Positions 9,355-17,946 of a stretch of 64,000 nucleotides of DNA are shown in pieces. The DNA comes from Deferribacteres bacterium. Lineage in GTDB: Bacteria; Zhuqueibacterota; Zhuqueibacteria; Zhuqueibacterales; Geothermadaptataceae. The stretch covers positions 124,001 through 188,000 of the forward strand of contig JACKDE010000004.1 of NCBI GenBank assembly GCA_020633675.1. The letters run 5' to 3'. Both the position numbers and the translations under genes were made by a program. Position 1 is the first letter of the stretch. Every line of letters starts with the position of its first letter. The notes beneath the pieces were generated by a model. It made no database searches and was not told the DNA's origin. It saw only the letters and a program-made list of their open reading frames with translations.

Positions 9355-12300
9355 TTAGCTCAGCAAGCTACCGTTTTCTTCGATCAGCTCAACGTCGAGT
9401 CCGAGGCCTTGCAGCTCACGGATCAATACGTTGAAGGACTCCGGCAAACCGGGCTCGGGAAGGTTATCACCTTTCACAATCGATTCATAGACTTTGCTAC
9501 GACCCCGGACATCATCCGATTTCACTGTCAAGATTTCCTGCAGGGTATGGGCTGCGCCGTAGGCTTCCAGCGCCCAGACTTCCATCTCGCCGAAACGCTG
9601 ACCACCAAACTGGGCCTTTCCACCAAGTGGCTGCTGCGTAATCAGCGAGTATGGGCCAATCGAGCGAGCATGAATTTTATCCTCAACCAAATGCGACAGT
9701 TTGAGGATATAGATTTGCCCAACCGTCACTTCAGAGTCGATCTTAATGCCTGTCAAGCCATCAAACAAGACCGTTTTGCCACTTGTTGGCAATCCGGCTT
9801 TCTCCATTTCTTCAGCAATTTGGGTGTGCGATGCACCATCAAATACCGGTGTCGCGTATTTGATGCCGAGCATGCCAGCCGCCCATCCGAGATTGGTCTC
9901 AAGAATCTGTCCCAAGTTCATACGAGATGGAACACCAAGTGGATTGAGAACGATGTCGACCGGCGTGCCGTCAGCCATATAAGGCATATCTTCGGCCGGG
10001 ACAATTTTAGCAACCACGCCTTTATTTCCATGCCGTCCGGCCATTTTATCGCCAACCATCAGCTTGCGCTTTTTCGCGACATAGACTTTCGCCAACTGAA
10101 CGATACCCGGAGGAAGTTCATCGCCTACCACAATTTTCAAGCGTTGGCGTTCAAACTCTTCGTCGATCGACTCCAGCCGTCTTTTATAGGCTGAGATGAT
10201 CTTCTTCGCCAATGCATTCGACTCTTCATCGCCTGTCAAACCTTCGCTCAAATCGAGCTCATCAAAATTCAACTCGGCAATTTTATCCTGGCTCAATTCA
10301 GTCTGTGCACGAACAATCGTTTTTCCACTATGCAATTCGCGAATCGTTGTTGATGGCACACCTTCAAGCGCGACGGCCAGGTTTCGATTCAGGATTTCGC
10401 GAGCGCGCTTTCTCTCGTCAGCCAGCCACTCATCGAGGGTATCGAGCTCTTTTTTGTCCTGGCGCTTGGTTTTGGCGTCTTTCTTTTTTCTGGAGAAAAG
10501 CTTTGTATCGATCACAATACCATTCAATCCCGGGGGCGCTTTCAAGCTGGCATCTTTCACATCACCAGCTTTTTCGCCAAAAATAGCTTTTAGCAACTTT
10601 TCTTCCGGTGTTGGATCGGTCTCACCTTTCGGTGTGACCTTGCCAACCAAAATATCGCCAGGGGAAACTTCTGCGCCAACGCGGATGATACCATTTTCAT
10701 CCAGATCTTTGGTCGCTTCTTCGCTGACATTCGGGATTTCGCAAGTCAACTCTTCTTCGCCACGCTTGGTATCGCGCACCTGCAATTCAAAAACTTCGAT
10801 ATGAATAGACGTGTAAACATCTTCCTTTACGACTCGCTCAGAAATAACGATCGCATCTTCGAAGTTATAACCACGCCAGGGCATGAATGCGACCAGCACA
10901 TTTCGCCCAAGCGCGAGTTCGCCACCCTGAGTCGCACAGCCATCCGCCAGCACATCGCCCTTTTTCACGGCCTGGCCTGGCTTTACAACCGGCTTTTGGT
11001 TGATGCACGTATCCTGATTCGAGCGCATGAATTTGCTGGTGACGTAGCGATAGTAGCCGTCATCTTCAAAATTTGTGAGTTGTACAGGATTGCTTCGCGA
11101 AAGTTCTTCGTTACGATCTTGTCGAATCACAATCTCGTTGGCAGACACACGATCGACAACGCCATCAACGTCGGAAACGATCAATGCGCGTGAATCCCGC
11201 GCCACCTTGGACTCCATGCCGGTACCAACCATGGGCGAATCCGGGCGAAGCAATGGCACGCCCTGGCGCTGCATGTTTGAGCCCATCAGTGCCCGGTTGG
11301 CATCGTCGTGCTCAAGAAACGGGATGAGCGCTGCCGCTGCCGACACAATTTGGTTGGGCGAAACATCGATGTAGTGCAATTCTTCAGGTCCGACGACAGG
11401 GAAATCGCCTTTATATCGCGATTTTACACGATCGTACAGGAACTTGCCCTTTTTATCCAATGGGGCATTGGCCTGTGCAATGACGTAGTTGTCTTCATCA
11501 TCAGCAGTCAAATATTCGATTCGATCTTCAACACGACTATCTGTAACAGGCCGATAAGGCGTTTCGATAAACCCAAAATCGTTGATTCGCGCATACGTTG
11601 TCAATGATGAGATCAAACCGATGTTTGGACCTTCCGGCGTTTCAATCGGGCACAGACGGCCGTAATGTGTATAGTGCACATCACGCACTTCGAAGCCTGC
11701 TCGTTCACGCGTCAGACCACCTGGTCCGAGCGCAGAAAGGCGGCGTTTGTGGGTCAACTCAGCGAGTGGATTTGTTTGATCCATGAACTGAGACAACTGA
11801 CTGGTTCCGAAGAACGTGTTAATAACAGAGAGAATCGTTCTTGCATTCACCAAATCCTGAGGGGTAAGCTTCTCGCTATCCCGCAAGTTCATCCGCACTT
11901 TGATCGTTCGCGCCATTCGGGATAAGCCGACGCTCATTTGAGCGGCAAGCTGTTCGCCGACGGTACGAATTCTGCGATTGCCCAAATGATCGATATCATC
12001 GCTGGAACGCTTGCCGTTCCGCATCTCAACCAGATGGTTAATAATTTCGATAATATCTTCGCGGGTCAAAACCGGATTGCTGACGTCTGCATCGACACTG
12101 AGTTTTTTGTTCAACCGGTAGCGGCCTACCTCGCCGAGATCATAGCGCTTCGGATTAAAGAACATTCGCTCCAGAAAGGCTCTGGCAGTTTCAACATCCG
12201 GGGATTCGCCGGAGCGCAGGTGACGATAGATCGTCTCAAGCGCTTCCGCTTCGGTGGAAGTTGGATCTTTGCGCAATGTATTGCTGATCAGTTCAGGTCC

Positions 12301-13170
12301 CTGGGTCGCGTCATGCTGCAAAATCGTGAGCTTTTTAATACTCGACTGGCCTAACTTTTCGAGCGTTTCCTCGGTAATCTCAGCGCCTTTTTCGATGATC
12401 AGTTCACCGGTATCGAGATCGATCACATCATTGATCACAACCCGCCCGATATGCTTTTTAGCCTGCAGAGAAGAAACTTTCACTTCTTCCACCAAACCAA
12501 AAAGCTCAAGGATATCGCGATCAGTTGAATTGCCGAGTGCGCGGATCAACATCGTTACCGGAAATTTCTTGCGGCGATCGATGTAAACATACAGCACATC
12601 GTTGATGTCTGTTGTGAATTCGATCCACGAACCACGCAGCGGGATGATGCGGGCGGAGAAAATCTTGGTGCCGTTCGGGTGCAATGTTTCGTCAAAGAAA
12701 ACACCTGGCGAGCGGTGCAACTGACTGACGATGATTCGCTCGGCCCCGTTGATGACAAACGTACCACGATTGGTCATGTAGGGAATGTTGCCGAGATAAA
12801 CCACCTGCTCGGTTGTCTCGCCGTATTCGTTCTCAGAGCCCATTTCATCTTTAACAGAAAGCCGCAGCTTCGCTTTCAGGGGCGCAGAATATGTAATCCC
12901 ACGTTCCTGGCATTCCGCTACGCTCGTTTTTGGACGCTCGATATAGTATTCGATAAATTCCAAAAGGAAATTTTCGCGACTGTCCACAATCGGAAAGACG
13001 CTTGTAAATACAGATTGCAGCCCCAGGTTTTTCCGATCTTCCGGCAAAACATTGGTCTGCAAAAATTCATCGAATGACCTCAATTGAACATCGAGGAGAT
13101 CTGGCAAATCTATCGCTGATGAAAGCTTTGAAAATGAGTGTCTTTGTGCTATTGCACCATTGAGGGACAT
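9355..13170 (-). CDS. rpoB: RNA polymerase subunit beta
   Basis: The second-largest RNA polymerase subunit, about 1271 residues. The rifampicin-binding region (GTSQLSQFMDQTNPL then THKRRLSALGPGG, about residues 450-485) keeps the residues found in sensitive enzymes. The C-terminal clamp anchor includes MVGDKMAGRHGNKGVV and QPLGGKAQFGGQRFGEMEVW. I prefer the ATG at 13170, with GGTGG upstream, over the TTG one codon earlier. It follows rplL in the standard order. Confidence 0.98.
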   Translation of the reverse strand: MSLNGAIAQRHSFSKLSSAIDLPDLLDVQLRSFDEFLQTNVLPEDRKNLGLQSVFTSVFPIVDSRENFLLEFIEYYIERPKTSVAECQERGITYSAPLKAKLRLSVKDEMGSENEYGETTEQVVYLGNIPYMTNRGTFVINGAERIIVSQLHRSPGVFFDETLHPNGTKIFSARIIPLRGSWIEFTTDINDVLYVYIDRRKKFPVTMLIRALGNSTDRDILELFGLVEEVKVSSLQAKKHIGRVVINDVIDLDTGELIIEKGAEITEETLEKLGQSSIKKLTILQHDATQGPELISNTLRKDPTSTEAEALETIYRHLRSGESPDVETARAFLERMFFNPKRYDLGEVGRYRLNKKLSVDADVSNPVLTREDIIEIINHLVEMRNGKRSSDDIDHLGNRRIRTVGEQLAAQMSVGLSRMARTIKVRMNLRDSEKLTPQDLVNARTILSVINTFFGTSQLSQFMDQTNPLAELTHKRRLSALGPGGLTRERAGFEVRDVHYTHYGRLCPIETPEGPNIGLISSLTTYARINDFGFIETPYRPVTDSRVEDRIEYLTADDEDNYVIAQANAPLDKKGKFLYDRVKSRYKGDFPVVGPEELHYIDVSPNQIVSAAAALIPFLEHDDANRALMGSNMQRQGVPLLRPDSPMVGTGMESKVARDSRALIVSDVDGVVDRVSANEIVIRQDRNEELSRSNPVQLTNFEDDGYYRYVTSKFMRSNQDTCINQKPVVKPGQAVKKGDVLADGCATQGGELALGRNVLVAFMPWRGYNFEDAIVISERVVKEDVYTSIHIEVFELQVRDTKRGEEELTCEIPNVSEEATKDLDENGIIRVGAEVSPGDILVGKVTPKGETDPTPEEKLLKAIFGEKAGDVKDASLKAPPGLNGIVIDTKLFSRKKKDAKTKRQDKKELDTLDEWLADERKRAREILNRNLAVALEGVPSTTIRELHSGKTIVRAQTELSQDKIAELNFDELDLSEGLTGDEESNALAKKIISAYKRRLESIDEEFERQRLKIVVGDELPPGIVQLAKVYVAKKRKLMVGDKMAGRHGNKGVVAKIVPAEDMPYMADGTPVDIVLNPLGVPSRMNLGQILETNLGWAAGMLGIKYATPVFDGASHTQIAEEMEKAGLPTSGKTVLFDGLTGIKIDSEVTVGQIYILKLSHLVEDKIHARSIGPYSLITQQPLGGKAQFGGQRFGEMEVWALEAYGAAHTLQEILTVKSDDVRGRSKVYESIVKGDNLPEPGLPESFNVLIRELQGLGLDVELIEENGSLLS

Positions 13171-13211
13171 CAATATACCACCCTATGGATTGGTTATGAA
13201 TGTAATCGTCC

Positions 13212-13610
13212 TTATTTGACTTCGACAGTCGCGCCAACTTCTTCGAGTTTTGCTTTGATATCGTTGGCTTCGTCCTTGGAGACGCCTTCTTTGACTGGCT
13301 TTGGAGCTGAATCAACCAGTTCTTTGGCTTCTTTCAGTCCAAGGCTGGTGATGGTCCGAACGACCTTGATCACCTGGATCTTCTGCGCACCCGCGCCAGC
13401 CAGAACCACGTCGAATTCGGTCTGTTCTTCTTCTGCTGCAGCTCCGGCTGCGCCAGCGCCGGCGGCAACACCTGCGGCAGCAACAACTGGTGCTGCTGCA
13501 CTCACACCAAACTTTTCTTCGAGAGCTTTGACGAGTTCGTTCAGCTCTTTCACGGACATATTTTCAATCATCTCGATGATTGTGTCAAGTTGACCTTCTT
13601 TCTTGGCCAC
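13212..13610 (-). CDS. rplL: 50S ribosomal protein L7/L12
   Basis: L7/L12 forms the mobile stalk that recruits translational GTPases. The 132-residue protein has an N-terminal dimerisation helix, an Ala/Gly-rich hinge (about residues 38-60) and the C-terminal domain with VIKVVRTITSLGLKEAKELVD. The start is GTG, preceded by AGGAGG. It lies 85 bases after rplJ, forming the usual L10-L7/L12 pair. Confidence 0.98.
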   Translation of the reverse strand: MAKKEGQLDTIIEMIENMSVKELNELVKALEEKFGVSAAAPVVAAAGVAAGAGAAGAAAEEEQTEFDVVLAGAGAQKIQVIKVVRTITSLGLKEAKELVDSAPKPVKEGVSKDEANDIKAKLEEVGATVEVK

Positions 13611-13695
13611 GTGAAATCCTCCTTAAAAAGATAAGAGATTGAATGAATATTGACTATTTTCTATTGATCGATACACCAATATTCTCGAGAAAGAA

Positions 13696-14232
13696 TTATT
13701 GATCGTCTTTTTTATCTGCAACGGCATTCAAAGCATAAAGCAGTTTTCTCTGAATACCGGAGAGAGTCATTACCAATCCCGTGATCGGTGCGTTCAGGCT
13801 GCCAACAACTTTGGCCAGCAACTCTTCACGCGAGGCCCATTTTGCGATGTCTTCGGCCTCACTGCCGGGGTAGACATCATCTTCAATCAAACAGGCCTTA
13901 ACGTCCGGCTTTGGATGGGTTTTCTTGAAATCCATCAAAACACGCGCCGGACTTGCAGGATCCTCATAGCTGATTGCGACGGCGATCGGGCCTTCCAGAT
14001 ATGGAAGAATACCATCTTTGCCAGCATCTTTTGCACCCAGGCGAGCCAGGGTGTTTTTTACAACGAAGTATTCCGTTTGATTTTCACGGAATTTTTTGCG
14101 GAGCTCCGAGATGTCAGCTACAGATAAGCCGCTATAGTCTGTCAGAAAGACACTTTTTGCATTACTGAGCTTTTCAGAAAACGCACTGACAGCAGAAATT
14201 TTCTCGGGACGATATTCTCTTGTTTGTTCCAT
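13696..14232 (-). CDS. rplJ: 50S ribosomal protein L10
   Basis: L10 anchors the L7/L12 dimers to 23S rRNA. The 178-residue protein has the typical N-terminal segment (FLTDYSGLSVADISELRKKF), the central VKNTLARLGAKD motif and a C-terminal helix for L12 binding. It starts 22 bases after rplA. In many bacteria the L10-L12 complex represses its own mRNA, but I cannot identify the leader structure here. Confidence 0.97.
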   Translation of the reverse strand: MEQTREYRPEKISAVSAFSEKLSNAKSVFLTDYSGLSVADISELRKKFRENQTEYFVVKNTLARLGAKDAGKDGILPYLEGPIAVAISYEDPASPARVLMDFKKTHPKPDVKACLIEDDVYPGSEAEDIAKWASREELLAKVVGSLNAPITGLVMTLSGIQRKLLYALNAVADKKDDQ

Positions 14233-14254
14233 TTGTATACGCCTCTGTTCGCCT

Positions 14255-14953
14255 CTAACTTTCGGTTGATAAGCTATTTCTATCTACAGGCACACCAGGC
14301 CCCATCGTGCTGCTTAGTGTAATCGTGCGGATATATTGTCCTTTTGCCGCTGGTGGCCGCAGGCGATTCACAGTGTCCATAAATGCTTTTGCATTCTCTT
14401 TAATTTTGGTTTCGTCGAATGATGCCTTGCCAATCGATGCATGCAAGATACCGTACCGATCGACACGAAACTCGATCTTGCCAGCCTTCACATCCTTGAC
14501 AGCATTTGCGACATCCATCGTGACAGTACCGGCTTTCGGATTCGGCATCAGGCCACGCGGGCCGAGAAGCTTTCCGAGTTTACCGACTTCACTCATCGTA
14601 TCGGGTGTCGCCACAACAACATCGAAGTCGAACCAGCCTTCCTTGATTTTCGTGATCAAATCGTCAAACCCCACATAGTCTGCGCCGGCTTTTTCGGCTT
14701 CTGTCGCTTTGCCGCCCTTGGCAAGCACGAGTACTCGCACGTCTTTACCAGTACCATGTGGCAGCGCAACTGTTCCACGAACAACCTGATCAGCGTGACG
14801 GGGATCGACGCCAAGCAGAACAGCGATGTCGATCGTTTCGTCAAATTTAGCATTGGCGGTTTTCTTCACACACCCAATAGCGTCATCAAGACTGTATTCG
14901 ACGCCGGGTTCGATCACGGCGAGATTATTTTTATACCTTTTGCTATGTTTCAT
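14255..14953 (-). CDS. rplA: 50S ribosomal protein L1
   Basis: L1 forms the mobile stalk at the E site and in E. coli represses translation of the rplKA mRNA. The 232-residue protein contains the signature LGPRGLMPNPKAGTVT (about residues 125-140) and the usual FDETIDIAV N-terminal block. It follows rplK by 36 bases. Confidence 0.98.
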   Translation of the reverse strand: MKHSKRYKNNLAVIEPGVEYSLDDAIGCVKKTANAKFDETIDIAVLLGVDPRHADQVVRGTVALPHGTGKDVRVLVLAKGGKATEAEKAGADYVGFDDLITKIKEGWFDFDVVVATPDTMSEVGKLGKLLGPRGLMPNPKAGTVTMDVANAVKDVKAGKIEFRVDRYGILHASIGKASFDETKIKENAKAFMDTVNRLRPPAAKGQYIRTITLSSTMGPGVPVDRNSLSTES

Positions 14954-14989
14954 CTTTCGCTTCCGGTTATATTTTCAATTCGAAAAATA

Positions 14990-15415
14990 CTAGTCCTCAA
15001 CGACAATACCCATGCTGCGGGCAGTCCCGGCAATCATCTTCATGGCAGCTTCAACATCATACGCATTCAAATCTTCCATTTTGGTCTGCGCAATCTCGCG
15101 AAGCTGATCGGAAGTGACTTTTGCAACTTTGTTCCGATTCGGCTCACCCGATCCCTTTTCAATCCCGATCGTCTTGAGCAACAAGACGGCAGCAGGTGGA
15201 GTCTTGGTGATGAAGGTGAAAGAGCGGTCCGCGTACACCGTGATCACGACCGGAATAATGTATCCGGCTTTGTCTTGCGTTTTTGCATTAAACGCCTTGC
15301 AGAATTCCATGATATTGACGCCATGCTGCCCCAAAGCCGGGCCGACTGGCGGCGACGGATTTGCCTGACCAGCAGGAATCTGCAATTTTATCAAACCAAC
15401 TACTTTTTTTGCCAT
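14990..15415 (-). CDS. rplK: 50S ribosomal protein L11
   Basis: L11 is part of the GTPase-associated centre and is needed for RelA activation in organisms that have it. The 141-residue protein has the conserved LQIPAGQANPSPPVGPALGQ (about residues 11-30) and the C-terminal GTARSMGI. It starts 21 bases after nusG. Confidence 0.98.
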   Translation of the reverse strand: MAKKVVGLIKLQIPAGQANPSPPVGPALGQHGVNIMEFCKAFNAKTQDKAGYIIPVVITVYADRSFTFITKTPPAAVLLLKTIGIEKGSGEPNRNKVAKVTSDQLREIAQTKMEDLNAYDVEAAMKMIAGTARSMGIVVED

Positions 15416-15436
15416 GTCAACTCCAAAAATGAAAGC

Positions 15437-15997
15437 TTATTTTTCGGGCACAACCTGCAAGAAATCCAATTCAACGGGTGTTGAGCGCCCAAAAATGCTA
15501 ACGCGAACTTTTACTTTTTTCTTTTCTTCATTGATCTCTTCGACAAATCCGGAAAAATCAGTGAAAGGCCCATCGATAACCAAAATCGGATCTCCGAGTT
15601 TAAACGGAATATCGAGCACTTCACTCTCTTCTCCTTCCTGAACCTTGCCGAGGATGCGATCCACTTCATCCTGACGCAACGGCTGCGGCTCGTTTTTCGG
15701 GCCGACAAAACTGGTAATACCTGGCGTATTCAAAATCAAGTGGCGCGTCTCTTTATCCAACACCATCTCAACAAGCATATAACCAGGAAAGAACACCTTG
15801 TTGCGGGTGCGCTTTTTGCCATCGCGCATCTCAGTGACTTGCTCAGACGGGATCAATATCTGAAAAAGCTTCTCCGAGATCCCGGCGATATCCGCTTCGT
15901 TCTCTAACTGAGATTTCACTTTGCGTTCATGCCCGGACAGGACATGCACTGCATACCATTTTTTTTCAGGATTTTCCGACAATGCAACTTCCTGCAT
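15437..15997 (-). CDS. nusG: Transcription antitermination factor NusG
   Basis: NusG binds RNA polymerase through its NGN domain and couples transcription to Rho or to ribosomal S10 through its KOW domain. The 186-residue protein shows WYAVHVLSGHERKV (residue 14 on), FFPGYMLVEM (about 68) and a KOW motif (GDPILVIDGPFTDFSGFVEEI, about 133). It follows secE by 12 bases, so the secE-nusG pair is intact. Confidence 0.98.
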   Translation of the reverse strand: MQEVALSENPEKKWYAVHVLSGHERKVKSQLENEADIAGISEKLFQILIPSEQVTEMRDGKKRTRNKVFFPGYMLVEMVLDKETRHLILNTPGITSFVGPKNEPQPLRQDEVDRILGKVQEGEESEVLDIPFKLGDPILVIDGPFTDFSGFVEEINEEKKKVKVRVSIFGRSTPVELDFLQVVPEK

Positions 15998-16009
15998 TTT
16001 CGATGATTG

Positions 16010-16198
16010 TTAATATATTAGTTTTATAACCTGCGACAAGATCTGATCGATGCCAAAAATGTAGATCGCAAAAGCCAGCGAGAGAATAATGACAATCTTG
16101 GTACTGCCCTTCAGCTCGTCAACCGTCGGCCAACTCACCTTCGACATCTCCACCTTGACTTCGGTCAGAAACTTGGAGGCCTTGTTCACAATCGCCAT
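16010..16198 (-). CDS. secE: Preprotein translocase subunit SecE
   Basis: SecE stabilises the SecYEG channel. The 62-residue protein is the short single-span form: an amphipathic segment with EMSKVSWPTVDEL (about residues 17-29) followed by one membrane helix (about 35-58). It lies directly after tRNA-Trp and before nusG, a widely conserved arrangement. Confidence 0.96.
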   Translation of the reverse strand: MAIVNKASKFLTEVKVEMSKVSWPTVDELKGSTKIVIILSLAFAIYIFGIDQILSQVIKLIY

Positions 16199-16250
16199 CT
16201 TACAAATCAGCCTTTCCCTTGAACGGTTATCCCGCTTGTCGATAAACTTG

Positions 16251-16323
16251 CAGGCCTGGAGGGACTCGAACCCCCAACTTCCGGTTTTGGAGACCGGCGC
16301 TCTACCAATTGAACTACAGGCCT
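16251..16323 (-). tRNA. tRNA-Trp (CCA)
   Basis: A full cloverleaf can be drawn: acceptor AGGCCTG/CAGGCCT, D arm GTTC/GAGC, anticodon stem CCGGT/ACCGG with loop CTCCAAA (anticodon CCA), and T loop TTCGAGT. The discriminator base is G. No CCA is encoded. It lies directly upstream of secE. Confidence 0.97.
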
Positions 16324-16379
16324 ACTCACAATTCGCCATTACCCAAAACACAAACAGCCCGTTTCGGGCAATAGAACGG

Positions 16380-16452
<73 letters not shown>

Positions 16453-16522
16453 TAAAAACCGAGTTTGTGCTCCTACACGCTATCAAGCGCACGCAAAACC
16501 CAACACACCTTGTGCATTTTCG

Positions 16523-16595
16523 AGCGGGAGACGGGACTCGAACCCGCGACCAACAGCTTGGAAGGCTGTGACTCTACCAACTGAGTTACTCCCGC
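16523..16595 (-). tRNA. tRNA-Gly (TCC)
   Basis: Acceptor GCGGGAG/CTCCCGC, D arm ACTC/GAGT, anticodon stem ACAGC/GCTGT with loop CTTCCAA (anticodon TCC), and T arm GCGGG/CCCGT. The 244 bases between this gene and tRNA-Tyr hold no gene I can recognise. Confidence 0.97.
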
Positions 16596-16839
16596 CTATC
16601 AAAGCTCATTTTTACATTCAAACACATCTTGACACAGACGCACGGCAAAGACTCGACATCTTGCAGAAGAATACATTACTGGAATTACGAAAAGACAAAC
16701 AAGATAGCTATCCCGGCCTATCAAAGGCCATCAATATAAGGAAGGAAACCTTGAGGTAGAATATATCCAGTCGGAATTATTCACCGAAACGCATCTATGT
16801 ACCTAACTCAACCTCGCTGACAAAGTGCTTGAATCGTTG

Positions 16840-16922
16840 TGGGGAGGGGAGGATTCGAACCTCCGAAGGCGTTCGCCAACAGATTTACAGTCTGCCCCAT
16901 TTGGCCACTCTGGAACCTCCCC
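16840..16922 (-). tRNA. tRNA-Tyr (GTA)
   Basis: A class II tRNA of 83 bases with a long variable arm. Acceptor GGGGAGG/CCTCCCC, anticodon loop CTGTAAA (anticodon GTA), and T arm GGAGG/CCTCC with TTCGAAT. It is nine bases from tRNA-Thr(TGT), so both are processed from one transcript. Confidence 0.97.
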
Positions 16923-16931
16923 AAACAGGTG

Positions 16932-17004
16932 AGCCACCAGCAGGAATCGAACCCGCGACATCCTCATTACAAGTGAGGCGCTCTACCATCTGAGCTATGG
17001 TGGC
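16932..17004 (-). tRNA. tRNA-Thr (TGT)
   Basis: Acceptor GCCACCA/TGGTGGC, D arm GCTC/GAGC, anticodon stem CCTCA/TGAGG with loop CTTGTAA (anticodon TGT), and T arm GCGGG/CCTGC. It is the first gene of the tRNA-secE-nusG transcript, with the promoter just upstream. Confidence 0.97.
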
Positions 17005-17046
17005 CTGTTTGGAAAATTTTATCTTTAATTTAAAGAACAGCCCTGT

Positions 17047-17074
17047 AATATAGAAAAATAAAATCGTTTGTCAA
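17047..17074 (-). promoter_or_regulatory. Strong promoter of the tRNA-secE-nusG operon
   Basis: On the minus strand a perfect TTGACA (17069-17074) and TATATT (17047-17052) are separated by an AT-rich 16-base spacer. The predicted transcript starts about 35 bases before the mature 5' end of tRNA-Thr(TGT). It lies in the only gap between the TPR protein gene and the tRNA array. Confidence 0.8.
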
Positions 17075-17115
17075 GCTATTTTTCAGGCAATAACATTTTA
17101 CTTGCTTTTGGCTTT

Positions 17116-17790
17116 TTACGTATTCAGTTCTGCTAATCTCAGCTTGGCAACACTGCTTACCGAACTGTCTGGATACTTCTCGAGCAGCAATTTCAGAACA
17201 CGTACCGCATTGTTGTTATCGTTTGCCAGATTATAGCACCGTGCCGATGACAACAGCAAATCGGGCGCTTTAAATGAATCCGCATTCGACTTGCCTGCGT
17301 CCTCGTATGCTTTCGCTGCTTTCTCATACTCACCCTTCTGATCAAAGCAACTCGCCAATCCGGCTTTCGCGGCCAACAACAGCAGCGCATCATCATAATC
17401 ATCGATATATTTCTGAAAGTACTGTTCAGCTTCATCATAGCGTTGCAGCGCGAGAAAAGATTTGGCCAGCAAGATCGTACCTTGTCCACCGGAAAGTGTG
17501 CCGCTGTACTTCGAAGTCAGCGGTCCCAGCACCTGCGTCGCTTCCTGGTATTGTGCGCGCTCGTAGGCTGTTTTGCCCTTCGCCAGTTCCACCGAAGCTT
17601 CTTGTTCTTTGTTCAAACTGACAGATCGCGAATACGCGCTGATCGCAACAATAGCGATGACCGCAATAATAGCATAAATGATCGGCTTTTGGTATTTCGT
17701 GATCGCATCGACAGCCTGGAAATAGTACGTGACGAATTTATCTTGCTTGATTTCTTTATGTGTACCTAACTTTTTTTTGGGCTGAAGCAT
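17116..17790 (-). CDS. YfgM-like TPR membrane protein
   Basis: A 224-residue protein with a lysine-rich cytoplasmic N-terminus, one membrane helix (about residues 35-57, PIIYAIIAVIAIVAISAYS) and then TPR-type helix pairs to the C-terminus (AKSFLALQRYDEAEQYFQKY, ASCFDQKGEYEKAAKAYEDA and others). This matches the TPR_21/YfgM architecture. YfgM is an ancillary subunit of the Sec translocon that helps periplasmic chaperones, a role I only infer here. I start at the ATG MLQPKKKLG with AAGG upstream; the frame is open 30 codons further up, but that extension does not look coding. It is the last gene of the leftward run, 156 bases after the GH13 gene. Confidence 0.8.
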   Translation of the reverse strand: MLQPKKKLGTHKEIKQDKFVTYYFQAVDAITKYQKPIIYAIIAVIAIVAISAYSRSVSLNKEQEASVELAKGKTAYERAQYQEATQVLGPLTSKYSGTLSGGQGTILLAKSFLALQRYDEAEQYFQKYIDDYDDALLLLAAKAGLASCFDQKGEYEKAAKAYEDAGKSNADSFKAPDLLLSSARCYNLANDNNNAVRVLKLLLEKYPDSSVSSVAKLRLAELNT

Positions 17791-17946
17791 GTTCGTAACC
17801 TTCGCTAAACGGACTTTTAAATGGATTGATTTGCCAATACAAAAGGCTTGGAAGTTAGCTTTTTCAAAGTAAGAAAGCAAGTACTTTATTTCAGCGACGA
17901 TATCAACACAAATACCCAGCTACCTCAATTATTGCAGGCCGGAATT

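Noticed and set aside
14441..15484. Long plus-strand frame across rplA, rplK and nusG
   Set aside because: It is the complement of three conserved ribosomal or transcription genes and has no protein-like features.
16568..16759. Small plus-strand frame between tRNA-Gly and tRNA-Tyr
   Set aside because: It starts inside tRNA-Gly, has no ribosome site and no recognisable feature.
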